Part shown: positions 1 to 16,803 of the stretch, one piece after another
Numbering within the stretch: the first letter of the stretch is position 1
How the letters are laid out: each line of letters begins with the position of its first letter
Origin: Mansonella perstans
Lineage: Eukaryota > Nematoda > Chromadorea > Rhabditida > Onchocercidae
NCBI GenBank assembly: GCA_037074765.1
Contig: JBAMDO010000173.1
Span: forward strand, 55,327-119,326
DNA: 64,000 bases
Direction: 5' to 3'
Made by a program: the position numbers and the translations under genes
The notes under the pieces: generated by a model
Told to the model about the DNA's origin: nothing
What the model saw: the letters and a program-made list of their open reading frames with translations, nothing else
Database searches by the model: none

Positions 1-3000
1 TTTAGGATGAAATTACTTGTTACTAAAAATTTCTTTCCACTATTTGCTGTGTATGTATGTGGTCCGGCACTTATACGGAAAATCAAACATTGAATTTTTA
101 CAAAATGTTCATTAAATAGAATTTCATTTAGTCCTATGAATAACAATAAAGCATTCATTTTACAAGATAATCATGCAGATGTATTCAAAGTATCAATGTT
201 TCTCAAATTTTTGTAGTATCTTTTATTGATATCTTGCATATTCTGCGCGTATTTTATTGCTAAAGTTTTTCTTTTTCTTTCTTTTGAAATTTACATTATA
301 AAATTAATAACTAAATTAAAATAATAAAAAATACATTTACATCAATAAAAAAAAAAAAAAAAAAAAAAAAAACATAAGTTAATAAAAATAATAGTGGTGA
401 TATTACAGGTAATAAAATTGGAATCGTATGGAGTAATATTGTTTAAAGTTTTTAGTGCATTTTATAACTATATGTGATTTTTTCTAAGTTTGCTTTCACA
501 AAATAATTCTTTCAAAAAATCACGAATTTTAAAATTTACAAAAAAAACCAATTCAGTTTCAGATGAAATATAAATTAAATTGCTCTCATTATTGGGAGGA
601 GACAGAAATAATGACAATAATGCGGATTGATTATTAAAAGGAAAGGACAGTTGATTACAGCACAGCTGAAGCAGATGAGAGTGAGTGACCGAGCAACAGT
701 TGAGGTCGAATGAACCAATTGTATACATACCGTGTAGACATACCCGTGAACAGACGGGCACCATTCATCAACAATAATGCTACTGGTCTGCTATACTGAT
801 CTGATATATTTTATTGCTAAATAATGTTGAAAAATTGACCGCTCCATACTACAACCTAATAAGTTGTAAGTACAACTGATTTATTTATCGAATTGTATCA
901 TAGTGTCAAATTGTAATTTAATTTTTGAATAAACCAAAAAATGAAATGGAAAGAACGGTTTATAAAATAGCAATAAATTGACAAAAGCATTACAAAATGT
1001 GAAATTTAATTCTACTATTTTAATCAACATTCATTCCGATTGTTCTTTAGAAATACTTTTATATACTCGATACGATAAATTGATCTTGACTTGTTGCTCT
1101 AATTACAAACTGCTAAGATACTGAATTTAAATTTACCATTAATAATTCATAAAGAAGCTTTCAACAAAATAACTGAAATGTCAGATACTTATTAGTAAAA
1201 TGGATATGACAATTGATTAAACTGTTATAATAAGCAAAAAATTTTTTTTAAATAGAATGAGATGAAATGTGATAGGATGATGGTTGGAAGCGTAAGTTTT
1301 TGTTTACAGTATTAATGCGTTCTGTATAAAAAAGATCTTTGCATAGACTCATCATTAATATGCTACCGTCAGTTGCGCTTTCCAACTTTTTTGGTTAAGG
1401 TGTATATAATATGTTTATATTTTGAATATTTAATTTGTTTACATTCCGCAAAAAAAAAAAGCTAATTTTGCGTACTGCAATTCGTTTTGCATTGCTCAAA
1501 TGCAAATGCTCTAATTTCTGAAACCTCAAAAAAATCATTCATTCATTTCTCCAGTAGTGATCAACTAATGGATTATTTAGTGGAACAGATTAGTTAAGCA
1601 GTTTCCATCGAAACACTCAGGAATTTGTATGCCAATCCTTTTTGTTAAGCATACACCAATTTCTAAGATTTAATCAAAAATGGAAGCGTTTCAGATTTAT
1701 GTAAATTTCAGTGATTTTGTAGGTCCCTTCATTTCTGCTTATTTTAATACCATATCCATCACTTTTTCCAAAACACAATAAATTTCCATATTCTCTCGTT
1801 TTTCTGGATGTCTCTAACAAAAAAAAATTTTCTGCCAGCTTTAAATTCCTTTTGAGCACTATATGTTAATTTATATCTCTCGCAACACTGTGCTGCAAAT
1901 ATCTATCTTTGGGAAGCTGACTTCAACTTTTGACGAAATGTATCTAGGAATCGTAAAGGAACAAAAGGTAAAAGAAGAGATATTTTTGCAACACATATTT
2001 ACCACTAGAAATCGAACGTATATCGAGCTTATGTACCGTAGATTTTGTGAAAACAGGACCATATGAGGTTTGTGCTTTATTAATAATAAAACAAGTATAA
2101 AATTTTCAGAAAAAAATGCGATCAGCGTAAATCTTACTATCATCCCATTTACTGACTTTTTTGATACAGATTCTTTCTTCTGCAATCTCTTTTGGTTTTG
2201 AATCAATTCTCGTGATCTTAAACGCATCTCACCTTATTCCCTTCAATACTAGCTCAAAAACATATGAGGTAATTTCCGTTCCTTATTAAAAGCGATACTA
2301 CTACACTCATTTCTAAATTAGGACAACTTTCATATTTCAGATTTTTGGCTCCAAATATTATTCATGAACAGCTGATGATACAAAAAACCTGTTGCATGAG
2401 ACCTGAAATTTGGTATCGAAATAGCGCTGATTACTAGCGTATTTTCCTTGTCCTTTAAATTTTCTCATACAAAAAAAATCCGAATTCATAACACACTGCG
2501 TAATTTGTTTTAACTATACACCACATATTCTTCGAGCTGTATGCATAAAATAACAATTAAAAATATGATGGTAGAATTATGAACTTGCATTAACTAAATT
2601 TTCAAACAAAAGATCAAAAAGTCAGCAAAGAAACGAAATAAAAGTAAATCTTTTATCTTTTACTGCATTTAAAAGAAGGTTAACAATGGTCATAATAAAC
2701 AGAAAAGATACAGCAAATAGTAGGACCACAAAATTTCAAGAAAAATGCAAATCTGTTTATTATGTGAAAATACAACTGAAAGTTTTAAGCAATTTTATTT
2801 CTTCATATATGTCAACAAAAAGTGTTTCAGCTCAATATTAGATTCGATATGTACTACTCTGCTTCCTCATTTACATATTCAAAGCAAACAATTACACGAC
2901 TGCTGTTCAGTGACACAACAGGAAAAAAAGTGAAAGAGTATTTCTGTATCTTTTACATTCCATACGGTTCAGAATTATATTCGGACAAGAACAGTTTTAT

Positions 3001-4402
3001 TCTGCGCAGTGGAAAAGTGAGTACACCTTATCGTTTTCAGTTCCCTGCCACTAACATAACCAACAGATCGCATAATTTTCGGCATGCCAGATTCTCCCAA
3101 ATACTGCAACTCTCTGCGCATAAACCTATCGTCTTGATATAAATTACTTGTTCCTCTCACTTCTTTTTTTTGAAGCTAGAATTAGTGTTGAACAAGATGA
3201 AGAATCCCCGGCAGGCTTCCGGAAACACTTCACTGTTAAAGCAACTACATTTTATAATAACACAATAATAAACCATTTATTAAGCTGCCAATTTTTGCTT
3301 TAAACTGTCAAACATCACTCGTTTAATTTAAATAAAAGACAATTCATCAGTTCCCAAAGCTTAAACTGCCCACTAATCTTACCACTCTTTCTGAAATGAC
3401 TTTGGCCATGCTTCTTCAACATCAATAGCAAACCAAAAATGAAAAACAATCCAATTTCGTCCAATTTTTTTCCGACGAACAGATGGAGAGTAGGACATCC
3501 CGAAGTCAGGTTATAAAAACGCTTCGACCATTCTAATACATTCTTCTCGAATGATTTCCAAAAGAAAACTATCTTTTGTGACAAACACTATCACAAGACA
3601 AAAAAACCTTACAAGTTACAGTAAAAAAAAAATTTTTTTCAAAAACTCACATGGAAAATAGCCCTACCAATATGCTTTGTGAGCTGAAAGCAAATAGTAC
3701 GTCAAGATCCCCAAAGAAAAACCTTCCAACACTTCTGACAACATCCTGACATCTCTGCACACAATTATCAACTTCTATTCATCTCTTATTCAACCCAAAA
3801 TGTCAGATAAATAATATAATGTCAACCATTTCTCCTATACGCTAAGTTTTCAACACAGTCTGCCAGTAACATTGCAGTAATACACTCAGAGAAAGATAAC
3901 AAAAAAAAAGCAAACAAAAGTTCCAGAACATTTCTTGAGGATGTGGTTTACAAATTTCCTGTTGACAAAAACGTATGGTTGCTGCCTATGTAATCATGAA
4001 AAAACTAATTCAGAAGTCACTGTAAATGATAAATTAAATGACAAAATCAAAAATTTTCATAACATCAGAATATACGACCATTTTTATAAATAAAGTCCAG
4101 AAAAAAATAACATGAGAAATACAAGAACAAAGTAGGAGTCACATATATTTACTAATAGAATCAATCGATTCTGACCTTTGGATAGTGTTTACATCACGAG
4201 CATAGTTAGCAAAAACAGAAAAACTAATGAATGTAACTGCAACAGTAGCCGCTGTCACACAGGGAATTTTTTTAAAAAATGCAAGCAGCGGAAAAGATAC
4301 CAAAAACATTTCCTTGCTATCGCATTTATTTTTTGATATATCATCCCTTAATAAAATAAACAAGCTGAGAAAATAAATTAAACCCAACAATTAAAAATAA
4401 AA
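1..4402. other. AT-rich region without a recognised gene
   Basis: No reading frame here shows family motifs or a chain of phase-compatible exons. The open frames are short and low in complexity. A run of 26 A lies at 347-372. The right end should contain the 3' untranslated region of the SEC61 alpha gene. A TTTATT at 4325-4330 reads AATAAA on the minus strand and is a candidate poly(A) signal about 75 bases after the stop codon. I see nothing else that I can support. Confidence 0.6.
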
Positions 4403-7787
<3,385 letters not shown>

Positions 7788-7897
7788 TGTGAAATAGAGG
7801 AGCGACGTGAACGAGAGCAAACTGTACGAAAACGTTTGCTAAGCGATGAGAACTGTCCCAACACCCACCGAAACAAGCGTAACTCTATTCCCTGAAT

Positions 7898-8119
7898 ATG
7901 CCGTCCTGAAATGTGAGCCTAAACACAATATGCCGTCCTGAAATGTAAACCTAAACACAATATACCGTCCTGAAATCTAAACCTAAACACCATATGCCGT
8001 CCTGAAATCTAAACCTAAACACCATATGCCGTCCCGAAATCTGAACCTAAACACAATATGCCATCCTGAAATGTAAACCTAAACACAATATGCCGTCCTG
8101 AAATGTAAACCTAAACACT
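7898..8119. repeat. 32-bp minisatellite, about seven copies
   Basis: Direct tandem copies begin at 7898, 7930, 7962, 7994, 8026, 8058 and 8090, exactly 32 bases apart. Each reads approximately ATGCCGTCCTGAAATGTAAA followed by CCTAAACACAAT. Copies differ by single substitutions, such as TGTAAA/TCTAAA and CACAAT/CACCAT, and the last is slightly short. The array lies directly upstream of the SEC61 alpha start, inside or next to its probable promoter. Confidence 0.93.
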
Positions 8120-10256
8120 AGAAATACTCGGAGAACTACCGTAGCACAACAGCATACTACTCCAACATTACACACCTCCAATGCCTCTCAGAAAAACGCA
8201 TTTCTAAATAGCTATTTCATATCGTGCCTGCAAAAAACTGCAAAATTCTCGTTGCGGTGATACTTCTGCAGCAGCTATATATTCAATTTAATCAGCGAAA
8301 TAAATGGAAGTGGGACAGGTGGTATTGCGGGAAAAGGTATGTATCCAGAAGATGGATAATGCGGTAATCAATATCCATCATTTCATTCTTTCTATGATAC
8401 AATCATTCGTTTTCCTAAAATAAACGATATTAATAGGATTTCGTTGCAGGAATATTAATAGCACGTCGTCATATTAGTTGATGAAAGCAGAATTATCTCT
8501 CTTTGGTTAGGAATTAATTTGAAATTAATTAAATTAATTAAACGTCTTTTCATAATCATTGAAACAACCATCGTTGCAAATATTGCAAATATCGCTACTA
8601 TTTCTGCTCAGTGAAGAAGTTTTGAAGTTGGATTTTACAAAAACTGGAATCATGGAATGATTGATATTAAACATCAGATTGCACGTAGTGGAAATTGACC
8701 AAAAGTTAAACAATTATCTTTGCTTAGGAATTCAGAGCTAAAGACTACTAATAGTAATGTTGGCCGACATAAATTTTACTTGGTTTACTGGGTCGCTGCT
8801 TGATTTGATTAGAGTCTGAATTAAGTTAAATGATTCAGGTTAAATGTTCCTTTTGTATCTCACTTATAGTTGCACAATACCGAAAGATATAGCAATGAAT
8901 GAACAGACATAGTTCTAGTGGAATTTTACTCGAAGCACTAATTTCTCGGTACTGCTTGATTTTCTGTTCTAATTATTTTTTATTTCCAAACATGAAATTA
9001 GGATTGTATCACTCTGATTTGATATTAATAGGTTTTGTTCTTAACTCATATACTGGCAATATCTTTTCTCTTTTGAACTTTGCAAAATGACATCGAAGTT
9101 ACTTTAGAGAGCACTTCTTTAAAACAATTTTCACTTATTTCTCCATCGAATTATTCAAATTTCCAGCCGTCTAGCTAGTTCTTTGATTTCTTCCACTTTT
9201 TGATGTCACATTAACTGATCCATATACTACCGTTTAAAATTGTATGATTTCGTAGAAATGTGAGACGGAAAGTTAGTCGGAAAAGAGACGGAAACTTAGT
9301 CGGAAAAGTTTTGTTGATACATTGTGTTCTCGATGCACTATTATTGCATACATCAAATTGAGCTTCAGAAATAATTTTATTTATCCCACTCCCTTTAGAT
9401 ATTTATCTTTACAACAAATATCAGCAAAAATTTATGATATGATCGTATGTTTGATTTCTTCACAATTATCGCAATCTATTCATATTCGATACATTTTCAC
9501 CACAAATGTCGGTTGATTGGCTTACAATATTTTTCTTTTGATATTATCTTCCGAAACTTGTTTGACGGCATAGTATTTTTCTAACTCAAGACAAACATGA
9601 TTAAAGCAATATCCAAGTACTATGAAATGTCCAGCTATCGCATAATAATAAAGTGGCCTGAAATTGATTTCTAAAATGTATTTCATTTATTTTTTAGTTG
9701 CAAAATCTGTTTATCCTTTGTTGCTAGCTAAGAAAAGTTCAGTACTTTGGGTGATGTCCAGCAATTGCTTGCCGGAAAAATATTTTACTGAAAACTTGTC
9801 TTTTTGTCTGAAAAAAACCCCTGCATGCTACCTGTTGGGCAAATTCAGAGTGAATTGCAAAAGATTAGCAACCAAATTGATAAACAAGCGTCTAAAAATA
9901 ATAATTCCGATTTCTTGTCGACTGAGAAAGAAAAATACACCAAAGATTCCTGTAATAAAATTTGCAATTATGCAGTTCTTGCATTATTCTCGAAACGCAT
10001 CTGGCGACTACCAATTTGACTTACTAAGGAACAGATTTAATTTCCGATTCTGCGCCAAATCTATACCTACCAAGTTCTCTATGTCTATTCTTTGTCTTGT
10101 TTTTATAAAGTAAAGGATACTGCTGTGAACAGCACCCAATTTTTGTTCAAACTGTTGATATGTCCATAAATTTATTTTAAGTTTTCCTTTCTTTCTAGAT
10201 CTCTAAAAAAAAAAATCTCTAAATAGTGTTTCTATTTTCATTATAAGCGGTTCGGA
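8120..10256. other. Spacer between SEC61 alpha and the HHAT-like gene
   Basis: This probably holds upstream sequence of SEC61 alpha and the 3' end of the HHAT-like transcript. A 23-bp unit beginning GAGACGGAAA is duplicated at 9262-9284 and 9285-9307 with one base change. On the plus strand around 9660-10110 two overlapping frames stay open. One contains a hydrophilic stretch (GQIQSELQKISNQ), but no start codon, exon partner or family match could be found, so no gene is called. Confidence 0.5.
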
Positions 10257-13200
10257 TTATGCCTGTCCATTAAATATGAAAACAAAAATTTCACCGGGAA
10301 GAACAGTAATTATCATTGATAATGCAATAAGTCGTCGTTCTCCTGTGGGTCCCAGAATGTTCTGGACCTTGCTATAGAAAGCAGTTCTGGATATTGCTAC
10401 TCCAAACCACTCCATGCATATTTCAAGACAATTAAGTAAAACCCAATAAAAATAATTTGAAGAAATTCCGTGCCATGCAAGTACAAAGAGAAATACAGTT
10501 CCTAATGCTGCGAAACGACGTAGTGAAAAGTATTTGCCGTTTGGATCACCTGATACTGGTATATATACCTGGAACAATAAAACACCTAGCACTAGTTTTG
10601 TAGGAAGGATATCACTGACCTTTGATACTCGGGGAACTTTAAGTTTCTCACTGGAATTATGTGAGGAAATGGCGTAATGAGTATAAAACATTTGCACAAC
10701 CACGTTTGACAGCGGAAGTAAGATCCGAAAAAAATAATACGATTGTTTCCGTTAAGAATATAAGCATTGTACTCAAAGTTGATTATGTTTCTTTTCTCTA
10801 ACGCTACGAAATGCTGAAATTGGACCAAAGCAAACCTGTTTTTTGAGGAATACATAAAGACCCCTATCGAAACTGCGCCACGTTTGTGAATATTTGCTAA
10901 TACGAGATATGCAAATGGGTCCTGCTGGTGGTTTCATACCATCAGCCAAAGCAAACCAAGACGGAATTCCGAATATCAACAAATATTTCATATAAAATAA
11001 TTTGCCGTTGACATATGATACACTTGCCACTATAATAATAATGATTAAAATTAATTAGTTGTAGTCTGTAACTATGTTTGTAATTAGAGTAATGTAATAT
11101 TGGCTATTACAATAGTAACAATAGCAGCAGTAGTGATGGTGATAACAATGATGTTAACTAAAAATAATGAATTTTTTCGACGATGATTTGTGCGTACGTT
11201 GGTACCTAACATGTCCATACTTCGTAATTCATTCATGACAGTCCAGTGAAATAATAAGAAACGTGTGATAAAGGTAATAAATCATAGTTAGTTAACAATT
11301 ACACAACAAAGTTTCGCATGGAACTTACATTCATACTCATTGAGAGTATTAAATAAAGCTGGACTGATGACAAGAAGTGCATGAACGTGGATGAAATGTA
11401 ACATAGCTTCGAATGCTATGAACCACATTATAATACGTATCAAACGTATCACTAAAACCCTAAAAAGATTGTAACTTTAGCTTTTTACATTATATAGATT
11501 AAACTATATGTCACTGATAGAAATTTATTTTTAATGGAAAGATGAGACATTGAAAAAGATGCACATATAGTTTGCAATAATAGAGACCACAATGAATTTC
11601 CTCTCAAGTATTTTACGCAAATTGACACTTGAATACCAATGTGTTTTTTCTTTTTATTGCTTCTACATCCTATTACAATTCGATCAAATGTGATTTTCAA
11701 AATCTGAGTTTTTGTTAAATGAAATTAATGTTTTTTCCGATACTCATCATCGGCTGACTTCCTATTTGATCAAAAGACTACCGTAATCCTGCAAAAATAT
11801 TGCCAGCATTATTGAAATGTGAACCTTTTTGATCTGCACAAATTTTTACATAGAATGACATAAACTTTGTGAGTCATTAGCAAATTCTTTGTTCTTTGCT
11901 TGTGATGTCGAATCATTACCAATTGACATCCTATTTGTCGAATTAATCCGAAGATTCGGCATAAGTTAGTCATAGCTGGAATTAATGATTTTCTCAAATC
12001 AGCCAAATCTACTTCTTTTCGGTCCAAAAGTCCTTCTTCCGTAGAGCTGTTTGTTTGGCTGCCGGAAAGCAGTGCATTTATATATAAAATCAATAATAAC
12101 CTGTAAGTTACGCAATTCGCGGAACCGTTTTCAATTTTCGTCATTTCTGCATCAAAATCATTGAATAGAACAATAAGAACAATTGAGTACGGCGGATAAA
12201 ATATATATTGAATATAACGGAAAAGTAAGGATGGACTAATGTTAGTCTCCTTCGTTCGTGATAAATAAATGCAAAAATTGAGAATCTGTAAAATAATGAA
12301 AAGACAGACCTTAAATTTCAATAAAAGACGTAGTCTTGAACAGTTTTTTCAACAAAAAATAAGAGAAAGAGCTAACCTTTATGGCACTATAAAGATAATA
12401 ATTGAATTCTCTGTAATAAACATCCACAGATTTACTGAATTTTACAATTGAATGAATTTTGACTATGAACATTATGAGGATAAACCAGTAAAATAGTTCT
12501 TTGCGCCAGTAATTCGCTAGAACACCCATAATGATTGCCAGCATAAATGTAATTATAACGCAAGTGGCACTGAAATTCTTTTTTTGAAGTAGTTAAGTGA
12601 AAAGAAATTGAAGTATAATTTTCAACAGGAAATATCAGCATGTTAAGTGTCTGTCGATGCTTAGGTAATGAACCATAATTTAAATTCAGAAAACAATCTC
12701 ACAGTTTGAAACTCGAAAACTTTAAAAAAAATTATTTTTAACAACCATTTTAACCTTGTGAAGAAAATTTCTCCAACAATCCAAAATATCAGTAATAAAT
12801 ACTGCGATAACTGTTTTGGTAGAAGAGCTGGACAAATTTTGAACAGCACTGCAATAAAGGCCAGGTTAGAGCAGTTTTCAAACTTTGATTCATTGATACA
12901 TAAACAAGAAGTAAGTTGTTTGAAAGATATAAATTACCTGATATGAATTACCAGATATAAATTACCGATATAAAGATATAAATTACCCATATGTAAAGTA
13001 TTGATGATTAATATTCGGCTCAGCGATTTACTGTAAAATTCCCATTCAGAATCGGCACGATCTTTTTGATAACCATTTACATACCTGAAATTATGCGTTA
13101 TGGAAATGAATAATGATATCTATATTATCTCTGGATTCTAAGGATTTACAATCCTTGATATAAATAACTTCGCCCTGATTCTAGTAATAATTATAATCTA

Positions 13201-13522
13201 CTTGTGGTGAGAAGATAAAAGAGCTTTGAAGTGAATTGGATGAGTATCTAGATACAACACATCAATGCTCAGTACTTCGATTTTCCATTCTTCAACAATG
13301 TGGTCCATTTTGCTGATGAAAATTTTCCTCGTTAAAGGAATATAATTCAAATTTCTAAACTTCAAAATCATACTCGCTAGCTTGCAGAATTATTTTATGG
13401 CGAAAAGTAGAAGAAACATTCCATGCAACATAAAATGCCGCGAAAGAATGTCCTATCCAAACCAAAAAACAAAGGGTGATTTCGATTGTTGGTAAGCGCG
13501 CTATCGTACTTCTGCCTGACAT
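10257..13522 (-). CDS. hhat: HHAT/Rasp-type MBOAT protein acyltransferase
   Basis: This is a membrane-bound O-acyltransferase of the Hedgehog acyltransferase branch, which attaches palmitate to the N-terminal cysteine of secreted proteins in the ER lumen. Eight exons join in phase: 13374-13522, 12987-13084, 12755-12848, 12377-12569, 12101-12285, 11329-11459, 10836-11029 and 10257-10568. They give 451 residues (human HHAT 493). Diagnostic blocks are the N-terminal membrane segment, DSEWEFY, YIFYPPYSIVL, MLHFIHVHALL, LADGMKPP and WRSFDRGLY, then AWHG about 50 residues later. The aspartate in SFD and the histidine in AWHG match the two catalytic positions of HHAT, so the enzyme looks active, unlike HHATL/GUP1 relatives that lack the histidine. 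The C terminus is shorter than in HHAT. The target is unknown; nematode hedgehog-related proteins are an inference. Confidence 0.88.
12926..12986. repeat. Short degenerate tandem repeat in an HHAT-like intron
   Basis: Four to five imperfect copies of a 13-18 base unit close to GATATAAATTACC are packed between the second and third exons of the HHAT-like gene. One copy abuts the 5' splice site at 12987. It looks like slippage-type expansion. Confidence 0.7.
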
Positions 13523-16500
13523 TGCCGCCAATTATCGAATTCATCTAGCAATCCATTGTAACACATGCAATAATAATAGTAATTATTTTACAAAGCAAAA
13601 TAGAATAACAATTTAAAACATCTTTATCTATATTTCATTTCTAAAATAATTGAATATCACTGGCTTTTTGCTTTACTTCTGCAGCTTAGGTACAGTTTAA
13701 GGCAAGCAGAAGGAATGGATTCATAATTTTTTAAACTGACGAAAATTTTGCACCTAATTTCACTTTTCTTCAGGGTAATTAAGCGAAGAATATGCAAGAA
13801 TGCTTTTTTTATAAAAATTCTCCAGTGAATTATGTCGACATTCATTAATCAGTTATGTCCTTGACGTAAAACAGATCTATGGCTGACTTAATTATATCAT
13901 TTACTTTTAACTCCTGAAAATATCGTGTAACTGCATCACTGAATTTGCTATATATCTGTACTAACTAAATCGTATGGCATTATAATTCACAATATGTATG
14001 AATGATCTAGTCTGATAATCAAATCAGTCATATTGTTGTTGAATCGATGTAAGATAACCGTTTTTTTTTTTTTTTTTTTTTAAGAACGAAGATTTGTCAT
14101 TGGTAGGAAGCACTGGCAACTGATTTGAATGAAAAAAATGAGAAAGAATAAAACCGGGTCAGGAAAAAAAGGTCGTCACACATCAATGATAAATAAAACG
14201 GCCGTCTTTTAGACGAAGTGGTAATAAAAATAGCTGTCATCCTTGACAATTGAAAATAGTACTATAGGGAATAGAATGATTCACTAAGTAAAGCAAACCG
14301 TTGGCATTTACTGCAATGACATCTGGTAATCTATAGTGTATTGAAGGCGTAAATTCAAGTGGAGTCTGTTGTGCATGGTACTATCTGACCGAAAACGATG
14401 GACGATCGACATAACAATCAATTATTACATTAAGTGCACCGCAACACCTAAGTACTGTTTTTGACAATTTCATCAGAAACAACGAATTGTGAGCCGGCAA
14501 TCATTATTTATTTAGTAGTACATCACCAAAACATTCAATGTGATGAATGCCTTTTGAAAAGGCTCCCACACACCTTTATTATATCACCTAGAAACGATTA
14601 TCTTTTTCCGAATAAATTTGTGTGACTTTGCTTCCTATAATACTTCAATCTCCGATGACTGCTCGTTCACTTCACAATCATTAATTACAAGGAATGGAAA
14701 TAGGTGTCGTTGAAACGCGTTCAGATCTCCACAGTCCAATCATTTTCAATCTCAGTACGTCAAAATTCGTAATTTAGTAGCAGTTCATATGAATTCATTA
14801 GTCAAAATTTTGCCTTTAATCAAAATTTAGTTTCTGAAATTAACTTTGCGAGCATTTTTAGACAATCAAGGATGAAAACTTTAAATGGTGTTATTTATGC
14901 CCATAACTTTTCATCAGTCCATAATCAACATTATTAATGGTAATTCTAAAAGCATGAAGAACTTTGAGAATTTCCTTCTTCTTTTATGTTTAGAAATAAT
15001 TTCAAATATTGATTGCATATGTTATGAACTTTCCTAACACTGACGATAAATAGGATGTACCAAGTCTAAATATACACAATATAACTAGAATCGTGGATGT
15101 TATTTACATATAACATGAATAGTAAAGAATTGAAATGTACAATAAAAAGCAGAAATACAAACTGTTATTCAAAAAATGTAAAAACAAAGTAATCATGTAA
15201 ATTGTTCTTATTTCTATTTCATTTCACTAATTTAGAGGATAAAAAAATCCGTTCATCGGTAATTTCAATTAATTTGGAATGTCGATCGATGATACCGTGG
15301 ATATGCATTACATCGACACACTTTGCATATGCATTACATCGTATTTTCAACACAGATTTTATCCAGTTTACTTTGTGTGTTAAAGGTATGTCAAATATTA
15401 TCAGATGATGTTATACAGAATCATACCTACGCATTATATTTACTACAGGTATCCTTACTCAAAGATAATATAATACACGGCAGTAAAACAGACCTGCAAA
15501 CAGCAAACTACAAGTTGTGCGAATACATAAATGTCGAAAGATAGATAATGATTGTTAACAAAATGGGTCATTGGAAACGTCGATTAACGACATGCGTTAC
15601 GACTTACAGGTGGAACTACTTACTGTTTACTCTAGCATTGTTAAGCACCCAATAAACGACAGAAACGAGAACATTAATGCCACTCTGACAAATGAAGCGC
15701 AAATTTTTTAAAATTTGAATAATTTGAGAAGCTATATTTGAAAATAAGCATAGAAAAAGTTAATATTGATAAGAAGAAAACAACATGATTAATGAGCGGA
15801 AATATCCTATGCTTATTTTCAATATAGAAATGATATATTTCAATATGAAAATTTTCTAACTGAGAAATATTCAAATTTCGGATAGATTCATGGTTTCTTT
15901 ATTGCAACGACTGAGATATGATAATAAGCTTTGAAACATTTGTGACAAATAAATTTATTGATGCAAATGATGATAAGGCTAACACGAAGAGCTTTTCTTT
16001 ATCAGAAGCATTCAAGCCATGAAAGGCAGATTTCTGAAGTAGAGGTTTATCCCAAGACTTGCAAGAAGATCGAGGAAATCTAGTCAAGGATTTGCTAAAG
16101 TTATTATTGGAATTCCATGACACTTGGTAAAATAACTGAAAACAATTACTTTTTTTCTTCGGTGTAACCGAAGTATGTTTAAAATATTTTTGAATAAACA
16201 TAACTTCCAGTGACAAAGAAAAACGATTTGTTTCCCAACTGACGATAATATGGCTTTAAATCAAAGCCGATGTTAAATCAACGTTTATTTCGATGATCAC
16301 TGATGAAGATAACCAGATAATGGTAAAGGCAAAGATATGAATTCTGTGTAGCAGTTATGATAGGTCGTTTTCAGGATTATACCAAAGAAAAAAATAACTT
16401 CATTACTATGTTCGACTAACTATATATTTCAGAGAAGCTGAAAGTGATTTCCAGGGAGAATACTGTAAGTAATACATATTCGCAAAATAGTGGGCATTAG

Positions 16501-16803
16501 TAGCTTCGACGGAAAAGGACTATACGAACATGCATGAACCAAAAGCAGATATGAATAAGACATTTATTAGTAGATCAAGTCACATAGAACACGATAGAAC
16601 TAAACACAGATAAAAATGCGTGAACTGTCACTGGAAGAGATTTAAAAATATAGGGAATAGTCAGCAATTTATAGATGACATCACTGAAACTATTTTACCT
16701 CGAGTTCTAAGTTTTAATCGCGAAATATTACCAATTGGACTGACAATAAAAAAAGAAAATTAACTGAGGCGAATAAAATCAGTCCAAAAAAAAAAAACAG
16801 TGC
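13523..16803. other. Spacer without a recognised gene
   Basis: It contains a 21-base poly-T run at 14061-14081 and a short direct duplication of ATATGCATTACATCG near 15300-15341. An open minus-strand frame at 15899-16216 has no start, splice partner or family match. The right end should include the 3' untranslated region of the CAML-like gene. I see no coding region I can support. Confidence 0.5.

Noticed and set aside
468..764. 98-codon minus-strand frame with cysteines, considered as a small secreted protein
   Set aside because: It has no signal peptide, no spliced-leader acceptor and no conserved motif, and lies in featureless AT-rich DNA.
9664..10113. Plus-strand open frames of 149 and 71 codons in overlapping phases
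   Set aside because: Both frames are open at once in AT-rich DNA. No splice partner, start context or family resemblance could be found, and they lie in the probable 3' flank of the HHAT-like gene.
15899..16216. Minus-strand frame of 105 codons downstream of the CAML-like gene
   Set aside because: The CAML-like gene ends cleanly at 16804 with a stop in frame, and no acceptor or family match supports this stretch as another exon.
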